This document shows positions 37,226 through 45,821 of a DNA stretch of 64,000 nucleotides, piece after piece. This DNA is from Thermocatellispora tengchongensis (GTDB taxonomy: Bacteria; Actinomycetota; Actinomycetes; Streptosporangiales; Streptosporangiaceae), in NCBI RefSeq assembly GCF_014202315.1, contig NZ_JACHGN010000007.1, forward strand, positions 194,569 through 258,568, written 5' to 3'. Made by a program: the position numbers and the translations under genes. The notes beneath the pieces were generated by a model, which saw only the letters and a list, made by a program, of their open reading frames with translations, searched no databases and had not been told where the DNA came from. Position 1 is the stretch's first letter. The number at the start of each line of letters is the position of its first letter.

Positions 37226-38070
37226 ACCGCAGACGGCTCAGCCCGGCCACCGTCGTGGTGCTGGCCCTGCTGACGGCCGCGGCCGTGTACTTCCTGCTGC
37301 CGGTCGCGTGGGTGCTGATCGCGGCCACCAAGAGCTCGGCCGACCTGTTCGGCACGTTCGGCCTGTGGTCGCCCGACCCGCAGCTCGGCGCCAACCTGGG
37401 CCGGCTGTTCGGCGCCGAGGACGGCCTGTTCGGCCGGTGGATCCTCAACAGCTTCCTGTACGCCGGCGTCAGCGCGCTCATCGCCACGCTGCTGTCGGCG
37501 GGCGCCGGCTACGCGATGGCCAAGTACCCCTTCCGGGGCAGGGAACTGCTGTTCAACCTGGTCCTGGCCGGCGTGCTGGTGCCCGCGACCGTGCTGGCGC
37601 TGCCGACGTACCTGATCTTCAGCGAGGTCGGGCTGACCGGCACGTTCTGGTCGGTGCTGCTGCCGAGCATCGTCAGCCCGTTCGGGGTGTACCTGGCCCG
37701 CATCCAGGCGCACGCGGCGATCCCGGACGCGCTGCTGGAGGCCGCGCGGCTGGACGGCGCCGGGGAGTACCGCATCTTCTTCCGGATCGCGGTGCGGGTG
37801 ATGTCGCCGGCACTGGTTACGATCTTCCTGTTCCAGTTCATCGGCGTGTGGAACAACTACTTCCTGCCCCTGGTGATGCTCTCCGACCAACGGCTCTACC
37901 CGGTCACGCTGGGCCTGGCCCAGTGGAACTCGCAGACCTTCCGAGACCCGGCGTTCTTCGAACTGACCGTCACCGGGGCGGCGGTGTCCGCACTCCTCCT
38001 CGTCCTCACCATGGCGTCACTTCAGCGCTTCTGGCGGGCGGGCCTCACAGCAGGGAGCGTCAAGGAATGA
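37219..38070 (+). CDS. Sugar ABC transporter permease (MalG-type)
   Basis: A 283-residue permease with six helices starting VVVLALLTAAAVYFLLPVAW. The EAA loop is LLEAARLDGAGEYRIFFRIA. It forms the heteromeric channel with the previous gene product. The GTG at 37219 overlaps the upstream stop, and its own TGA overlaps the ATG of the GH42 gene. Confidence 0.9.
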   Translation: MVDRRRLSPATVVVLALLTAAAVYFLLPVAWVLIAATKSSADLFGTFGLWSPDPQLGANLGRLFGAEDGLFGRWILNSFLYAGVSALIATLLSAGAGYAMAKYPFRGRELLFNLVLAGVLVPATVLALPTYLIFSEVGLTGTFWSVLLPSIVSPFGVYLARIQAHAAIPDALLEAARLDGAGEYRIFFRIAVRVMSPALVTIFLFQFIGVWNNYFLPLVMLSDQRLYPVTLGLAQWNSQTFRDPAFFELTVTGAAVSALLLVLTMASLQRFWRAGLTAGSVKE

Positions 38071-40037
38071 GCGAGCGCATCCCCCGCCTGTACCGGGCGA
38101 TGGGCGGCGGCATCGGCTTCGGGGCCGACTACAACCCCGAGCAGTGGCCGCGCGAGGTGTGGCGCGAGGACGTACGCCTCATGCGCGAGGCCGGGGTCAC
38201 CATCGTCACCCTGGGCATCTTCTCCTGGGCGGCGATCGAGAAGGAGCCCGGCGAGCGCGACTTCGGCTGGCTGGATGAGGTCATGGACCTGCTCGGCGAG
38301 GCCGGGATCGCGGTGTCGCTGGCCACCGGCACGGCCTCGCCGCCGCCGTGGCTGGCCCGGCTGCACCCCGAGACGCTGCCGGTGGACGCCGAGGGGCGCA
38401 CGTTGTGGACCGGCGCCAGGCAGCAGTACTGCCCCAGCTCCCCCGCCTACCGCGCCGCCGCGCTCGACTTCGCCACCGCGATGGCCAAGCGGTACGGACA
38501 GCACCCGGCGCTCGCCCTGTGGCACGTCGGCAACGAGTACGGCTGCCACGTGGACGCCTGCTACTGCGACGCCTCGGCGGCCGGCTTCCGCGAGTGGCTG
38601 CGCGCCCGCTACGGCGACCTGGACGGGCTGAACGCGGCCTGGTCCACCGACTTCTGGAGCCAGCGCTACTCCGACTGGTCGGAGGTGCTGCCGCCGCGGC
38701 TGGCCCCGACGTTCCCCAATCCGGCCCAGCAGCTCGACTTCCGCCGCTTCAGCTCCGACGCGATGCGCGAGTGCTACCTGATGGAGCGGGAGGCGCTGCT
38801 CGCGCTGCTGCCCGACATTCCGGTCACCACCAACATGATGGGGCTGTGGAAGTCGGTGGACTCCTTCTCCTGGGCCGATGAGCTGGACATCGCCGCGCTC
38901 GACCTCTACCCCGAGCCGAAGGACCCCACGGCCCACATCGGCGGCGCCCTGTTCCACGACCTGACCCGCTCGCTGCGCCGCGGGCAGCCGTGGATGCTGA
39001 TGGAGCAGGCGCCCAGCGCGATCAGCTACCGGCCGCCGAACCGGCCCAAGAAGCCGGGCCAGATGCGGCTGTGGAGCATGCAGGCCGTGGCCAGGGGCGC
39101 CGACGCGGTCATGTACTTCCAGTGGCGGGCCTCGGCGGGCGGGGCGGAGAAGTTCCACTCCGCCGTCGTCGGGCACGGGGGCACGGACAACCGGGTGTTT
39201 CGCGAGGTGTCCGCGCTGGGCAAGGAGCTGGCCGGGCTCGCGGACGTCGCCGGCTCCCGCGTACGCGCGCAGGTGGCGCTGGTGCACGACTGGGCCAACT
39301 GGTGGGCGCTGGAGCTGGACGCCCGCCCGGCCGAGCTGGAGCTGCTGGAGCGGCTGAAGGACCACTACGCGGCCCTGTGGCACGAGAACGTGACCGTGGA
39401 CATCGTGCCCCCGGGCGCCGACCTGTCCGGCTACAAGCTGGTCGCGGTGCCCAACCTGTACCTCGTCTCGGCCGAGGCGGCGGCCGATCTGGCGGCGTAC
39501 GTGCGCGGCGGCGGGCGCCTGCTGATGTCGTTCTTCAGCGGGATCGCCGACGAGCGCGACCGCATCCACCTGGGCGGCTACCCGGGGCCGTTCCGCGAGC
39601 TGCTGGGGCTGCGCGTCGATGAGTTCTGGCCGCTCGGCGAGGGCGAGACCGTCACGCTGACCGACGGCACGACCGCCGGCCTGTGGGCCGACGACCTGGT
39701 GCTGGAGGGGGCCGAGCCGCTGGCCCGCTACGCCGGCGGGCCGCTGGCGGGCGTGCCGGCCGTGACCCGGCACGCGTACGGCGCGGGCAGCGCCACCTAC
39801 CTGGGCACCCGGTTGGAGCCCGGCGCGATGCGCGCCCTGGTCCGGGCGGAGCTGGCCGCCGCCGGGGTCGAGCCGGTGCTGCCCGATCTGCCCGAGGGCG
39901 TGGAGGCCGTGGCGCGCGAGGCCGCCGACGGCACCCGGTTCCTGTTCCTGCTCAACCACACCGACGCGCCGGTGCGGGCGTACGGGACCGACCTGCCCGG
40001 CCAGGGCGTGGCCGTGCTGCGCGAGGAGAGATCATGA
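38067..40037 (+). CDS. Beta-galactosidase, glycoside hydrolase family 42
   Basis: A 656-residue enzyme of normal GH42 length. The N-terminal barrel opens with GADYNPEQWPREVWREDVRLM. The acid/base Glu157 is in WHVGNEYGCH and the nucleophile Glu313 is in WMLMEQAPSAISYRPPN. A Cys-containing loop (CHVDACYCDASAAGFREWL) matches the zinc-binding loop of some GH42 enzymes. The trimerisation domain (about 390-590) and a small C-terminal beta domain follow. No signal peptide, so it acts on imported galactosides, releasing galactose for the oxidative pathway encoded downstream. Confidence 0.93.
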   Translation: MSERIPRLYRAMGGGIGFGADYNPEQWPREVWREDVRLMREAGVTIVTLGIFSWAAIEKEPGERDFGWLDEVMDLLGEAGIAVSLATGTASPPPWLARLHPETLPVDAEGRTLWTGARQQYCPSSPAYRAAALDFATAMAKRYGQHPALALWHVGNEYGCHVDACYCDASAAGFREWLRARYGDLDGLNAAWSTDFWSQRYSDWSEVLPPRLAPTFPNPAQQLDFRRFSSDAMRECYLMEREALLALLPDIPVTTNMMGLWKSVDSFSWADELDIAALDLYPEPKDPTAHIGGALFHDLTRSLRRGQPWMLMEQAPSAISYRPPNRPKKPGQMRLWSMQAVARGADAVMYFQWRASAGGAEKFHSAVVGHGGTDNRVFREVSALGKELAGLADVAGSRVRAQVALVHDWANWWALELDARPAELELLERLKDHYAALWHENVTVDIVPPGADLSGYKLVAVPNLYLVSAEAAADLAAYVRGGGRLLMSFFSGIADERDRIHLGGYPGPFRELLGLRVDEFWPLGEGETVTLTDGTTAGLWADDLVLEGAEPLARYAGGPLAGVPAVTRHAYGAGSATYLGTRLEPGAMRALVRAELAAAGVEPVLPDLPEGVEAVAREAADGTRFLFLLNHTDAPVRAYGTDLPGQGVAVLREERS

Positions 40038-40738
40038 CGCCCGGCAGGTACACCGGCCGGCGGGCGGTGGTGACCGGCGGCGCGTCCGGCATCGGCGCGG
40101 CCACGGCCGCCCGGCTGCGCGCGGAGGGCGCCGACGTGCTGGTCGTGGACGTGCGGCCGCCCGAGACCGGGGACCACCTCATCGGCGACGTGGCGCGGGA
40201 GGAGACCTGGGAGCAGGTGGCCGAGCGCGGCCCGTACGACCTGGTGGTCAGCAACGCGGCCGCGGTGGACGTGCTGCCCGCGCACCGGACCTCGCTGGAG
40301 TCGTGGCACCGGCAGATCGGGGTCAACCTCACCGGCACGTTCCTGGCCGCGCGGCGGCTGCTGCCCGATCTCGCGGCACGGCGCGGCAGCATGGTCGTCA
40401 CCTCCTCGGTGCACGCGCTGGTCGGGCTGCCCGGACACCCCGCGTACGCGGCGGCCAAGGGCGGGCTCACCGCGCTCACGCGGCAGCTCGCCGTGGAGTA
40501 CGGCCCGGACGCGCGGGTGAACTGCGTCATCCCCGGGCCGATCATGACCCCGGCCTGGGACCGGGTGGACGAGGCCGGCCGGGCCGACAGCGTACGGGCG
40601 ACGGTGCTGCGCCGGTTCGGCGAGCCGGAGGAGGTGGCGGCGGTGATCGCCTTCCTGGGCTCGGCGGACGCGTCGTTCATGACCGGCACGTCCGTGGTCG
40701 TGGACGGAGGCTGGAGCATTGTGAAGGACTCGGCTTGA
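40034..40738 (+). CDS. SDR-family dehydrogenase, probable galactose 1-dehydrogenase
   Basis: A 234-residue classical short-chain dehydrogenase: cofactor motif VVTGGASGIGAATA, Asp in LVVDVRPPE (NAD preference), NAA at VVSNAAA, catalytic Ser in TSSVHALVG with YAAAK (Tyr, Lys), and C-terminal MTGTSVVVDGGW. The substrate is not readable from sequence. Its place between beta-galactosidase and galactonate dehydratase makes oxidation of D-galactose to galactonolactone the natural role. It overlaps both neighbours by 1-4 nt. Confidence 0.75.
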   Translation: MTPGRYTGRRAVVTGGASGIGAATAARLRAEGADVLVVDVRPPETGDHLIGDVAREETWEQVAERGPYDLVVSNAAAVDVLPAHRTSLESWHRQIGVNLTGTFLAARRLLPDLAARRGSMVVTSSVHALVGLPGHPAYAAAKGGLTALTRQLAVEYGPDARVNCVIPGPIMTPAWDRVDEAGRADSVRATVLRRFGEPEEVAAVIAFLGSADASFMTGTSVVVDGGWSIVKDSA

Positions 40739-41454
40739 TGGCGGCATACGGGGGGCGGGGCCTGCACGGGCAGACCGTGGAGGCCCTCGCGACGATGATC
40801 TTCAGCGGCGAGTACCGCGAGGGCGACGGCCTGGACGTCGCCGAGCTGCAGGAGCGGCTGGGCGTCAGCTCGACCGCGCTGCGCGAGGCGATGAAGGTGC
40901 TGGCCGCCAAGGGCCTGATCATGGCCCGGCCCAAGCTGGGCACGTTCGTGCGGCCCCGGCAGGACTGGAACCTGCTCGACGGCGACGTGATCCGGTGGAA
41001 GTTCGCCGGCAGGCCCGACCACGGGTTCCTGGAGGACCTGCACGAGCTGCGGTCCATCGTGGAGCCGTCGGTGGCGCGGCTGGCCGCGCTGCGGCGTACG
41101 GAGGAGGACCTGGAGGCGCTGCGGGCCGCCCTGGGCCGCATGGCCGAGGCGCGCGGCGACGCGGGCGCCATGGTGGCCGCCGACCTGGCCTTCCACCGGG
41201 CGCTGCTCACCGCGAGCGGGAACGAGCTGCTGGAGCGCATGGACGTCGTGATGGGCGCGGGCCTGGCCGGGCGCGACCGGCTGGTGCACGGCGCGCAGCC
41301 CGGCGACGACCCGGTGCCCAGCCACCTGGCGGTGCTGACCGCCATCGCCGAGGGCGACGCCGACGCGGCCGACGGCGCGATGCGCGAGCTGCTGGCCAAG
41401 GCGTGGGGCGACCTGCTGCGCCTGTGGGAGACGCCGGCCGGGGAGACGGCATGA
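40738..41454 (+). CDS. FCD-domain GntR-family regulator (DgoR-like)
   Basis: A 238-residue regulator. The N-terminal winged HTH has LDVAELQERLGVSSTALREAM then LIMARPKLGTFVRPR. The C-terminal all-helical FCD ligand domain has metal-binding-type residues (ELRSIVEPSVARLAA, AFHRALLTASGN, SHLAVLTAIAEGDADAA). DgoR-type FCD regulators bind galactonate or related sugar acids and repress dgo genes. It sits inside the operon, so autoregulation through the site at 34790-34811 is likely but inferred. Confidence 0.82.
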   Translation: MAAYGGRGLHGQTVEALATMIFSGEYREGDGLDVAELQERLGVSSTALREAMKVLAAKGLIMARPKLGTFVRPRQDWNLLDGDVIRWKFAGRPDHGFLEDLHELRSIVEPSVARLAALRRTEEDLEALRAALGRMAEARGDAGAMVAADLAFHRALLTASGNELLERMDVVMGAGLAGRDRLVHGAQPGDDPVPSHLAVLTAIAEGDADAADGAMRELLAKAWGDLLRLWETPAGETA

Positions 41455-42596
41455 AGATCGAGCGCGTCGAGACCTTCATGGTGCCGCCGCGGTGGCTGTT
41501 CTGCCGGGTGGAGACCGACACCGGCGTCGTCGGCTGGGGCGAGCCGGTCGTGGAGGGGCGCGCCGAGGTGGTCCGCGCGGCGGTCGGCGTACTGGCCGAG
41601 TACCTGATCGGGCAGGACCCGCTGCGCGTCGAGGACCACTGGCAGGTGCTCACCAAGGGCGGCTTCTACCGGGGCGGCCCGGTGCTGTCCAGCGCCGTCG
41701 CCGGGCTGGACCAGGCGTTGTGGGACATCGCGGGCAAACACTACGGCGCGCCGGTGCACGGCCTGCTCGGCGGCCCCGTACGCGACCGCGTCCGCGTGTA
41801 CGCCTGGGTCGGCGGCGACGAGCCCGGCGAGCTGCGCGAGGCGATCGAGGAGCAGGTCGAGGCCGGGTTCACCGCGATCAAGATGAACGCGTCCGGCATG
41901 CTGCCGCGCTCGCTGTCCGCCGCCGACCTGGCCGCGGTCGTGGCCCGCGCCGAGATCGCCCGCGACGCGCTCGGACCCGGCCGCGACTTCGCGGTGGACC
42001 TGCACGGGCGCGCCTCGGTCGCGCTGGCCCGGCAGATCGTCGCCGCCATCGAGCCCGCGCACCCCCTGTTCGTGGAGGAGCCGGTCGCGCCGGAGTACCT
42101 GCACCGGCTCGGCGAGATCACCGCGGGCACGCCGGTGCCGATCGCGCTGGGCGAGCGGCTGTACTCCCGCACCGACTTCCTGCCCGCCCTCACCGCCGGG
42201 CTCGCGGTCGCCCAGCCCGACCTGTCCCACGCCGGCGGCATCTCGGAGGTGCGCCGGATCGCGGCGCTGGCCGAGACCTTCGACGTGCCGCTCGCGCCGC
42301 ACTGCCCGCTGGGGCCGATCGCGCTGGCCGCCAGCCTCCAGGTCGCGTTCTGCACGCCCAACTTCCTGATCCAGGAGCAGAGCGCGGGCATCCACTACAA
42401 CGGCGACGCCGACCTGCTCGACTACGTGCTCGACCCGGCGCCGTTCGACTTCGTGGACGGCTACGCCCGCCGCACCGACGCCCCCGGCCTCGGTGTGCGC
42501 GTGGACGAGGCGGCCGTGCGCCGGGCCGACCGCTCCCCGCACGCGTGGCGCAACCCCGTGTGGCGGCACGACGACGGCTCCCTGGCAGAGTGGTGA
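41451..42596 (+). CDS. dgoD: Galactonate dehydratase-like enolase-superfamily enzyme
   Basis: A 381-residue enzyme with the N-terminal capping domain and TIM barrel of the mandelate-racemase group. Seen in order: barrel-entry FTAIKMNASG; metal ligands in FAVDLHGRAS, LFVEEPVAPE and IALGERLYS; catalytic His in LAPHCPLGPIALAA. This pattern fits D-galactonate dehydratase, which makes 2-keto-3-deoxy-galactonate. ATG 41451 overlaps the regulator stop by 4 nt. Another sugar-acid dehydratase is possible; the aldolase and kinase next door favour galactonate. Confidence 0.85.
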   Translation: MKIERVETFMVPPRWLFCRVETDTGVVGWGEPVVEGRAEVVRAAVGVLAEYLIGQDPLRVEDHWQVLTKGGFYRGGPVLSSAVAGLDQALWDIAGKHYGAPVHGLLGGPVRDRVRVYAWVGGDEPGELREAIEEQVEAGFTAIKMNASGMLPRSLSAADLAAVVARAEIARDALGPGRDFAVDLHGRASVALARQIVAAIEPAHPLFVEEPVAPEYLHRLGEITAGTPVPIALGERLYSRTDFLPALTAGLAVAQPDLSHAGGISEVRRIAALAETFDVPLAPHCPLGPIALAASLQVAFCTPNFLIQEQSAGIHYNGDADLLDYVLDPAPFDFVDGYARRTDAPGLGVRVDEAAVRRADRSPHAWRNPVWRHDDGSLAEW

Positions 42597-42598
42597 GC

Positions 42599-43219
42599 AT
42601 GGATCTTCTGGACATCCTTCGCGACCGGCGGCTGGTCGCCATCATCCGGGGCCGCGACCCCGAAGCCTCGTACGCCACCGCGTGCGCCCTGGTCGAGGAG
42701 GGCGTGGACGTGCTGGAGGTCTCCCTCACCGGGGCCGACGCGCTGCACGTCATCGGCAGGATCGCCAAGGCGCTCGGCGGCGACGTGGTGCTCGGCGCCG
42801 GCACGGTGATGACCGAGGCCGACGCCGAGGCGGTGGCGGAGGCGGGCGCGACGTTCACGGTGACGCCCGCGCTCGGGCCGGGCGCGCTGCGCTCGATCGA
42901 GCTGGGCCTGCCGTCGCTGATCGGCGCGCTGACGCCCACGGAGGTCTGGAACGCCCACACCGCCGGCGCCGCCGCGGTGAAGATCTTCCCGGCGTCGCTG
43001 GGCGGGCCCGGCCATCTCGCGGCGCTGCGCGACCCGTTCCCGCGGATTCCGCTGGTGCCGGTGGGCGGGGTGCGCACCGACCAGGTCGCGGCGTACCTCG
43101 ACGCGGGCGCGGCGGCGGTCGGCGTCGGCTCCCCGCTGGTCGGCGACGCCCCGCACGGCGGCGACCTGGACGCCCTGCGCGAGCGCGCCCGGAGCTTCCG
43201 CCAGGTGGTGGCGAGATGA
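42599..43219 (+). CDS. dgoA: 2-dehydro-3-deoxy-6-phosphogalactonate aldolase (KDPG/KDPGal family)
   Basis: A 206-residue class I aldolase: LVAIIRGRDPEASYATACAL at the N-terminus, the catalytic Glu in VEEGVDVLEVSLTG, LGAGTVMTEADAEAVAEAGA, and Schiff-base Lys128 in AAVKIFPASLGGPGHLAAL, then VPVGGVRTDQVAAYLDAGA. It cleaves KDPGal (or KDPG) to pyruvate and glyceraldehyde 3-phosphate. The ATG is 2 bp after the dehydratase stop; the stop overlaps the kinase start. Confidence 0.9.
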   Translation: MDLLDILRDRRLVAIIRGRDPEASYATACALVEEGVDVLEVSLTGADALHVIGRIAKALGGDVVLGAGTVMTEADAEAVAEAGATFTVTPALGPGALRSIELGLPSLIGALTPTEVWNAHTAGAAAVKIFPASLGGPGHLAALRDPFPRIPLVPVGGVRTDQVAAYLDAGAAAVGVGSPLVGDAPHGGDLDALRERARSFRQVVAR

Positions 43220-44172
43220 GCACGCCCGATCCCAGGCCCGACGTGAGACCCGACGTCACGACGCTCGGCGAGACCATGGCCTGCCTGCACGGCGACGGCC
43301 CGCTGCGCATGGGGGGCACGCTCGCGCTCAGCATCGCGGGCGCCGAGGCCAATGTCGCCATCGGCCTGGCCCGGCTGGGCCACCGGGCCCGCTGGGCCGG
43401 CGTGGTCGGCCAGGACGAGCTGGGCGCGCTGGTGCTGCGCACCCTGCGCGCCGAGGGCGTGGACGTGAGCACCGTACGCGAGTCGGGCGACCGCCCCACC
43501 GGGCTGATGATCCAGGAGAGCCGGATCGCCGACATCACCCGGGTGCACTACTACCGCGCGGGCTCGGCCGGGTCCACCCTCTCCCCCGCCGACGCCACCG
43601 CGGCCCTCACCCCCGCGCCCCGGCTGCTGCACGTCACCGGCATCACCCCCGCGCTCGGCGACGCCCCGCGCGCGGCCGTCGAGCAGGCCGTACGCCAGGC
43701 GCGCACCGCGGGCGCCACGGTCGTCCTGGACGTCAACCACCGCTCGCGGCTGTGGGACACCGAGACGGCCGCGAAGGTCCTTACCGGCCTGCTGCCGTAC
43801 GTGGACCTGCTGATCGCCTCCGACGACGAACTGCCCATCGTCGGCGGACGCCGGGCCGCGACCGACGCCGGCATCGGCGAGATCGTGATCAAACGCGGCG
43901 CCGACGGCGCCGAGGTCTGGACACCCGGCGCCGACACCCCCATCACCCGCCCCGCCCTGCGCGTGCCGGTCGCCAGCACGGTCGGCGCAGGAGACGCCTT
44001 CGTCGCCGGCTACCTGTCCGGCCTCCTCGACGGCCTCCCCCCACAGGACCGCCTGGACCGCGCGGTCACCCTGGGCGCCTTCGCGGTGGCCTCCCACGGC
44101 GACTGGCACGCCCTCCCCACCCGCGCCGAACTCCCCCTGCTGGCCCTGGCCGAGGGCGCGACCGTACGCTGA
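43216..44172 (+). CDS. PfkB-family 2-keto-3-deoxy sugar-acid kinase
   Basis: A 318-residue ribokinase-fold kinase: GGTLALSIAGAEANVAIGLARLG (substrate site), the second signature VASTVGAGDAFVAGYLSG with the catalytic Asp, and IVIKRGADGAEVW. It would phosphorylate 2-keto-3-deoxy-galactonate before the aldolase step. It replaces the DgoK (actin-fold) kinase of enteric dgo operons with a KdgK-type enzyme. Last clear enzyme of the operon. Confidence 0.85.
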   Translation: MSTPDPRPDVRPDVTTLGETMACLHGDGPLRMGGTLALSIAGAEANVAIGLARLGHRARWAGVVGQDELGALVLRTLRAEGVDVSTVRESGDRPTGLMIQESRIADITRVHYYRAGSAGSTLSPADATAALTPAPRLLHVTGITPALGDAPRAAVEQAVRQARTAGATVVLDVNHRSRLWDTETAAKVLTGLLPYVDLLIASDDELPIVGGRRAATDAGIGEIVIKRGADGAEVWTPGADTPITRPALRVPVASTVGAGDAFVAGYLSGLLDGLPPQDRLDRAVTLGAFAVASHGDWHALPTRAELPLLALAEGATVR

Positions 44173-44195
44173 CGGCACCGCGGGATCATGGCCCC

Positions 44196-44735
44196 ATGAT
44201 CTCGGTGAAGATGAACGACGACGCCGCCGCCCTGCTCGGAGTCCTCGACGGGCCGGGCGGCGCCCACCCTCCGGGCGGCCTGTCGGCGGACCTGCGGGAA
44301 CGGCTCGCGGAGGGGATCGCGTGGCGTGGCGACGTGCTCACCTGGGCGTCCTGCCCGGGAATGCCCGACGGAGCCTCGCGCTGCCAGACCCTCACGTACT
44401 GGGAGAGCAGCGCCAGCTCCTTCCACCTGGAGCCCTACGTCCTGGACGAGGCCACCATGGAGGAGCTCGTCGCCGCCGACGGCCCTCCGGTGATCCGCGA
44501 GGACGACCAGCGGCTGATCCTCCAGCACGGGATCGCCTTCGCCCTGGAGTTCAGCCGCCTGGTCCACGCCCTCGATCCGCCATGCGCAGTGCGCTGCATC
44601 GTGGCCGTCAACGAGACCAACGGGACGTTCCGGTTCCACCGCATCAGGCCCGATGAGCGCTGGAACACCGCCGACCTGGACACGTACGAGCTGGACAAGC
44701 TGGTCGAGATCGACATCGAGCCCGCCGCCCGGTGA
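44196..44735 (+). CDS. Uncharacterised 179-residue cytoplasmic protein
   Basis: I do not recognise this gene. It reads from ATG 44196 (MISVKMNDDAAALLGVLDG) to a stop at 44735, 23 bp after the kinase, with no signal peptide or membrane helix. It is acidic with several Trp/Tyr/Phe, suggesting a small globular domain (FHLEPYVLDEATMEELVAAD; VNETNGTFRFHRIRPDERWN). Codon bias is like its neighbours. It may end the galactoside operon or be a separate gene convergent with ispH (14 bp between stops). Confidence 0.6.
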   Translation: MISVKMNDDAAALLGVLDGPGGAHPPGGLSADLRERLAEGIAWRGDVLTWASCPGMPDGASRCQTLTYWESSASSFHLEPYVLDEATMEELVAADGPPVIREDDQRLILQHGIAFALEFSRLVHALDPPCAVRCIVAVNETNGTFRFHRIRPDERWNTADLDTYELDKLVEIDIEPAAR

Positions 44736-44749
44736 AGCGGCGCGCCCGG

Positions 44750-45718
44750 CTAGGCCGTACGCAGATCCTTGCGGAGTTCGTGGGGGAGGGCGAAGCGGAC
44801 GCTCTCCTCCACCGACTCCACCTCCTCCACCTCGCCGAAGCCGCGGGCCGCGAGATGGGCGATGACCTGCTGCACCAGCTCGTCGGGCACGGACGCGCCG
44901 CTGGTGAGGCCGACCGTGGTGACGCCGTCGAGCCACTCGTCGCGGATCTGGTCGGCGTAGTCGACCAGGTAGGACGCGTCGGCGCCCGCGTCGAGCGCCA
45001 CCTCGACCAGGCGCTTGGAGTTGGAGGAGTTGGTCGAGCCCACCACGATGACGAGCTGCGCCTCACGGGCGATGGCCTTCACCGCCACCTGCCGGTTCTG
45101 GGTGGCGTAGCAGATGTCGTCGCTCGGCGGGTCGATCAGGTTGGGGAAGCGCTCGCGCAGCCGGGCGACGGTCTCGGTGGTCTCATCGACCGACAGGGTG
45201 GTCTGCGACAGCCACACCACCCGGTTGGGGTCGCGCACGCTGACCCCGGCCACCCCGTCGAGCCCATCGACGAGTTGGATGTGCTCGGGCGCCTCGCCCG
45301 CGGTGCCCTCGACCTCTTCGTGGCCCTCGTGCCCGATGAGCAGGATGTCGTAGTCCTTGGCCGCGAACCGCTTGGCCTCGTTGTGCACCTTCGTGACGAG
45401 GGGGCAGGTGGCGTCGATGGTGCGCAGGCTGCGCTTGGCGGCCTCCTCGTGCACCGCCGGGCTCACGCCGTGCGCGGAGAAGACGACGATGGCGCCCTCG
45501 GGGACCTCCTCGGTCTCCTCGACGAAGACGGCGCCCCGCTCCTCAAGGGTCTTGACCACGTGCGTGTTGTGCACGATCTGCTTGCGCACGTACACGGGCG
45601 CGCCGTAACGCTCCAGAGCCTTCTCCACGGTCTGGACCGCCCGATCGACCCCCGCGCAGTAGCCGCGGGGCCTGGCCACGAGGACCCGTCGGCGGGTCGT
45701 GGAGCTCTGTGTCGTCAT
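44750..45718 (-). CDS. ispH: 4-hydroxy-3-methylbut-2-enyl diphosphate reductase
   Basis: A 322-residue [4Fe-4S] enzyme of the MEP isoprenoid pathway, making IPP and DMAPP. Cluster cysteines lie in [26 protein letters not shown] and [10 protein letters not shown]. The catalytic Glu/His residues include VFSAHGVSP and [12 protein letters not shown], with the conserved [20 protein letters not shown] 45718. It belongs to the conserved ychF-DUF6542-ispH-xseA neighbourhood but is transcribed away from xseA. Confidence 0.96.
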   Translation of the reverse strand: MTTQSSTTRRRVLVARPRGYCAGVDRAVQTVEKALERYGAPVYVRKQIVHNTHVVKTLEERGAVFVEETEEVPEGAIVVFSAHGVSPAVHEEAAKRSLRTIDATCPLVTKVHNEAKRFAAKDYDILLIGHEGHEEVEGTAGEAPEHIQLVDGLDGVAGVSVRDPNRVVWLSQTTLSVDETTETVARLRERFPNLIDPPSDDICYATQNRQVAVKAIAREAQLVIVVGSTNSSNSKRLVEVALDAGADASYLVDYADQIRDEWLDGVTTVGLTSGASVPDELVQQVIAHLAARGFGEVEEVESVEESVRFALPHELRKDLRTA

Positions 45719-45762
45719 GTTTCTATGCTACGGGGGGGACAAGAACGTCTCAGCCCGCGTGC

Positions 45763-45803
45763 CTGTTACGCCAGTCTGCGCCAGACTGGCCATCCGATAA
45801 CAG
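45763..45803. promoter_or_regulatory. Nested inverted repeats between ispH and the lipid-droplet-associated protein
   Basis: Inner perfect palindrome: GCCAGTCTG (45770-45778), spacer CGC, CAGACTGGC (45782-45790). Outer arms CTGTTA (45763-45768) and TAACAG (45798-45803). It ends 18 bp before the ATG at 45822 and just before AAGGAG, so it could be an operator or a leader hairpin that affects ribosome access. Confidence 0.55.
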
Positions 45804-45821
45804 ACCTCCCAAGGAGTCGGT

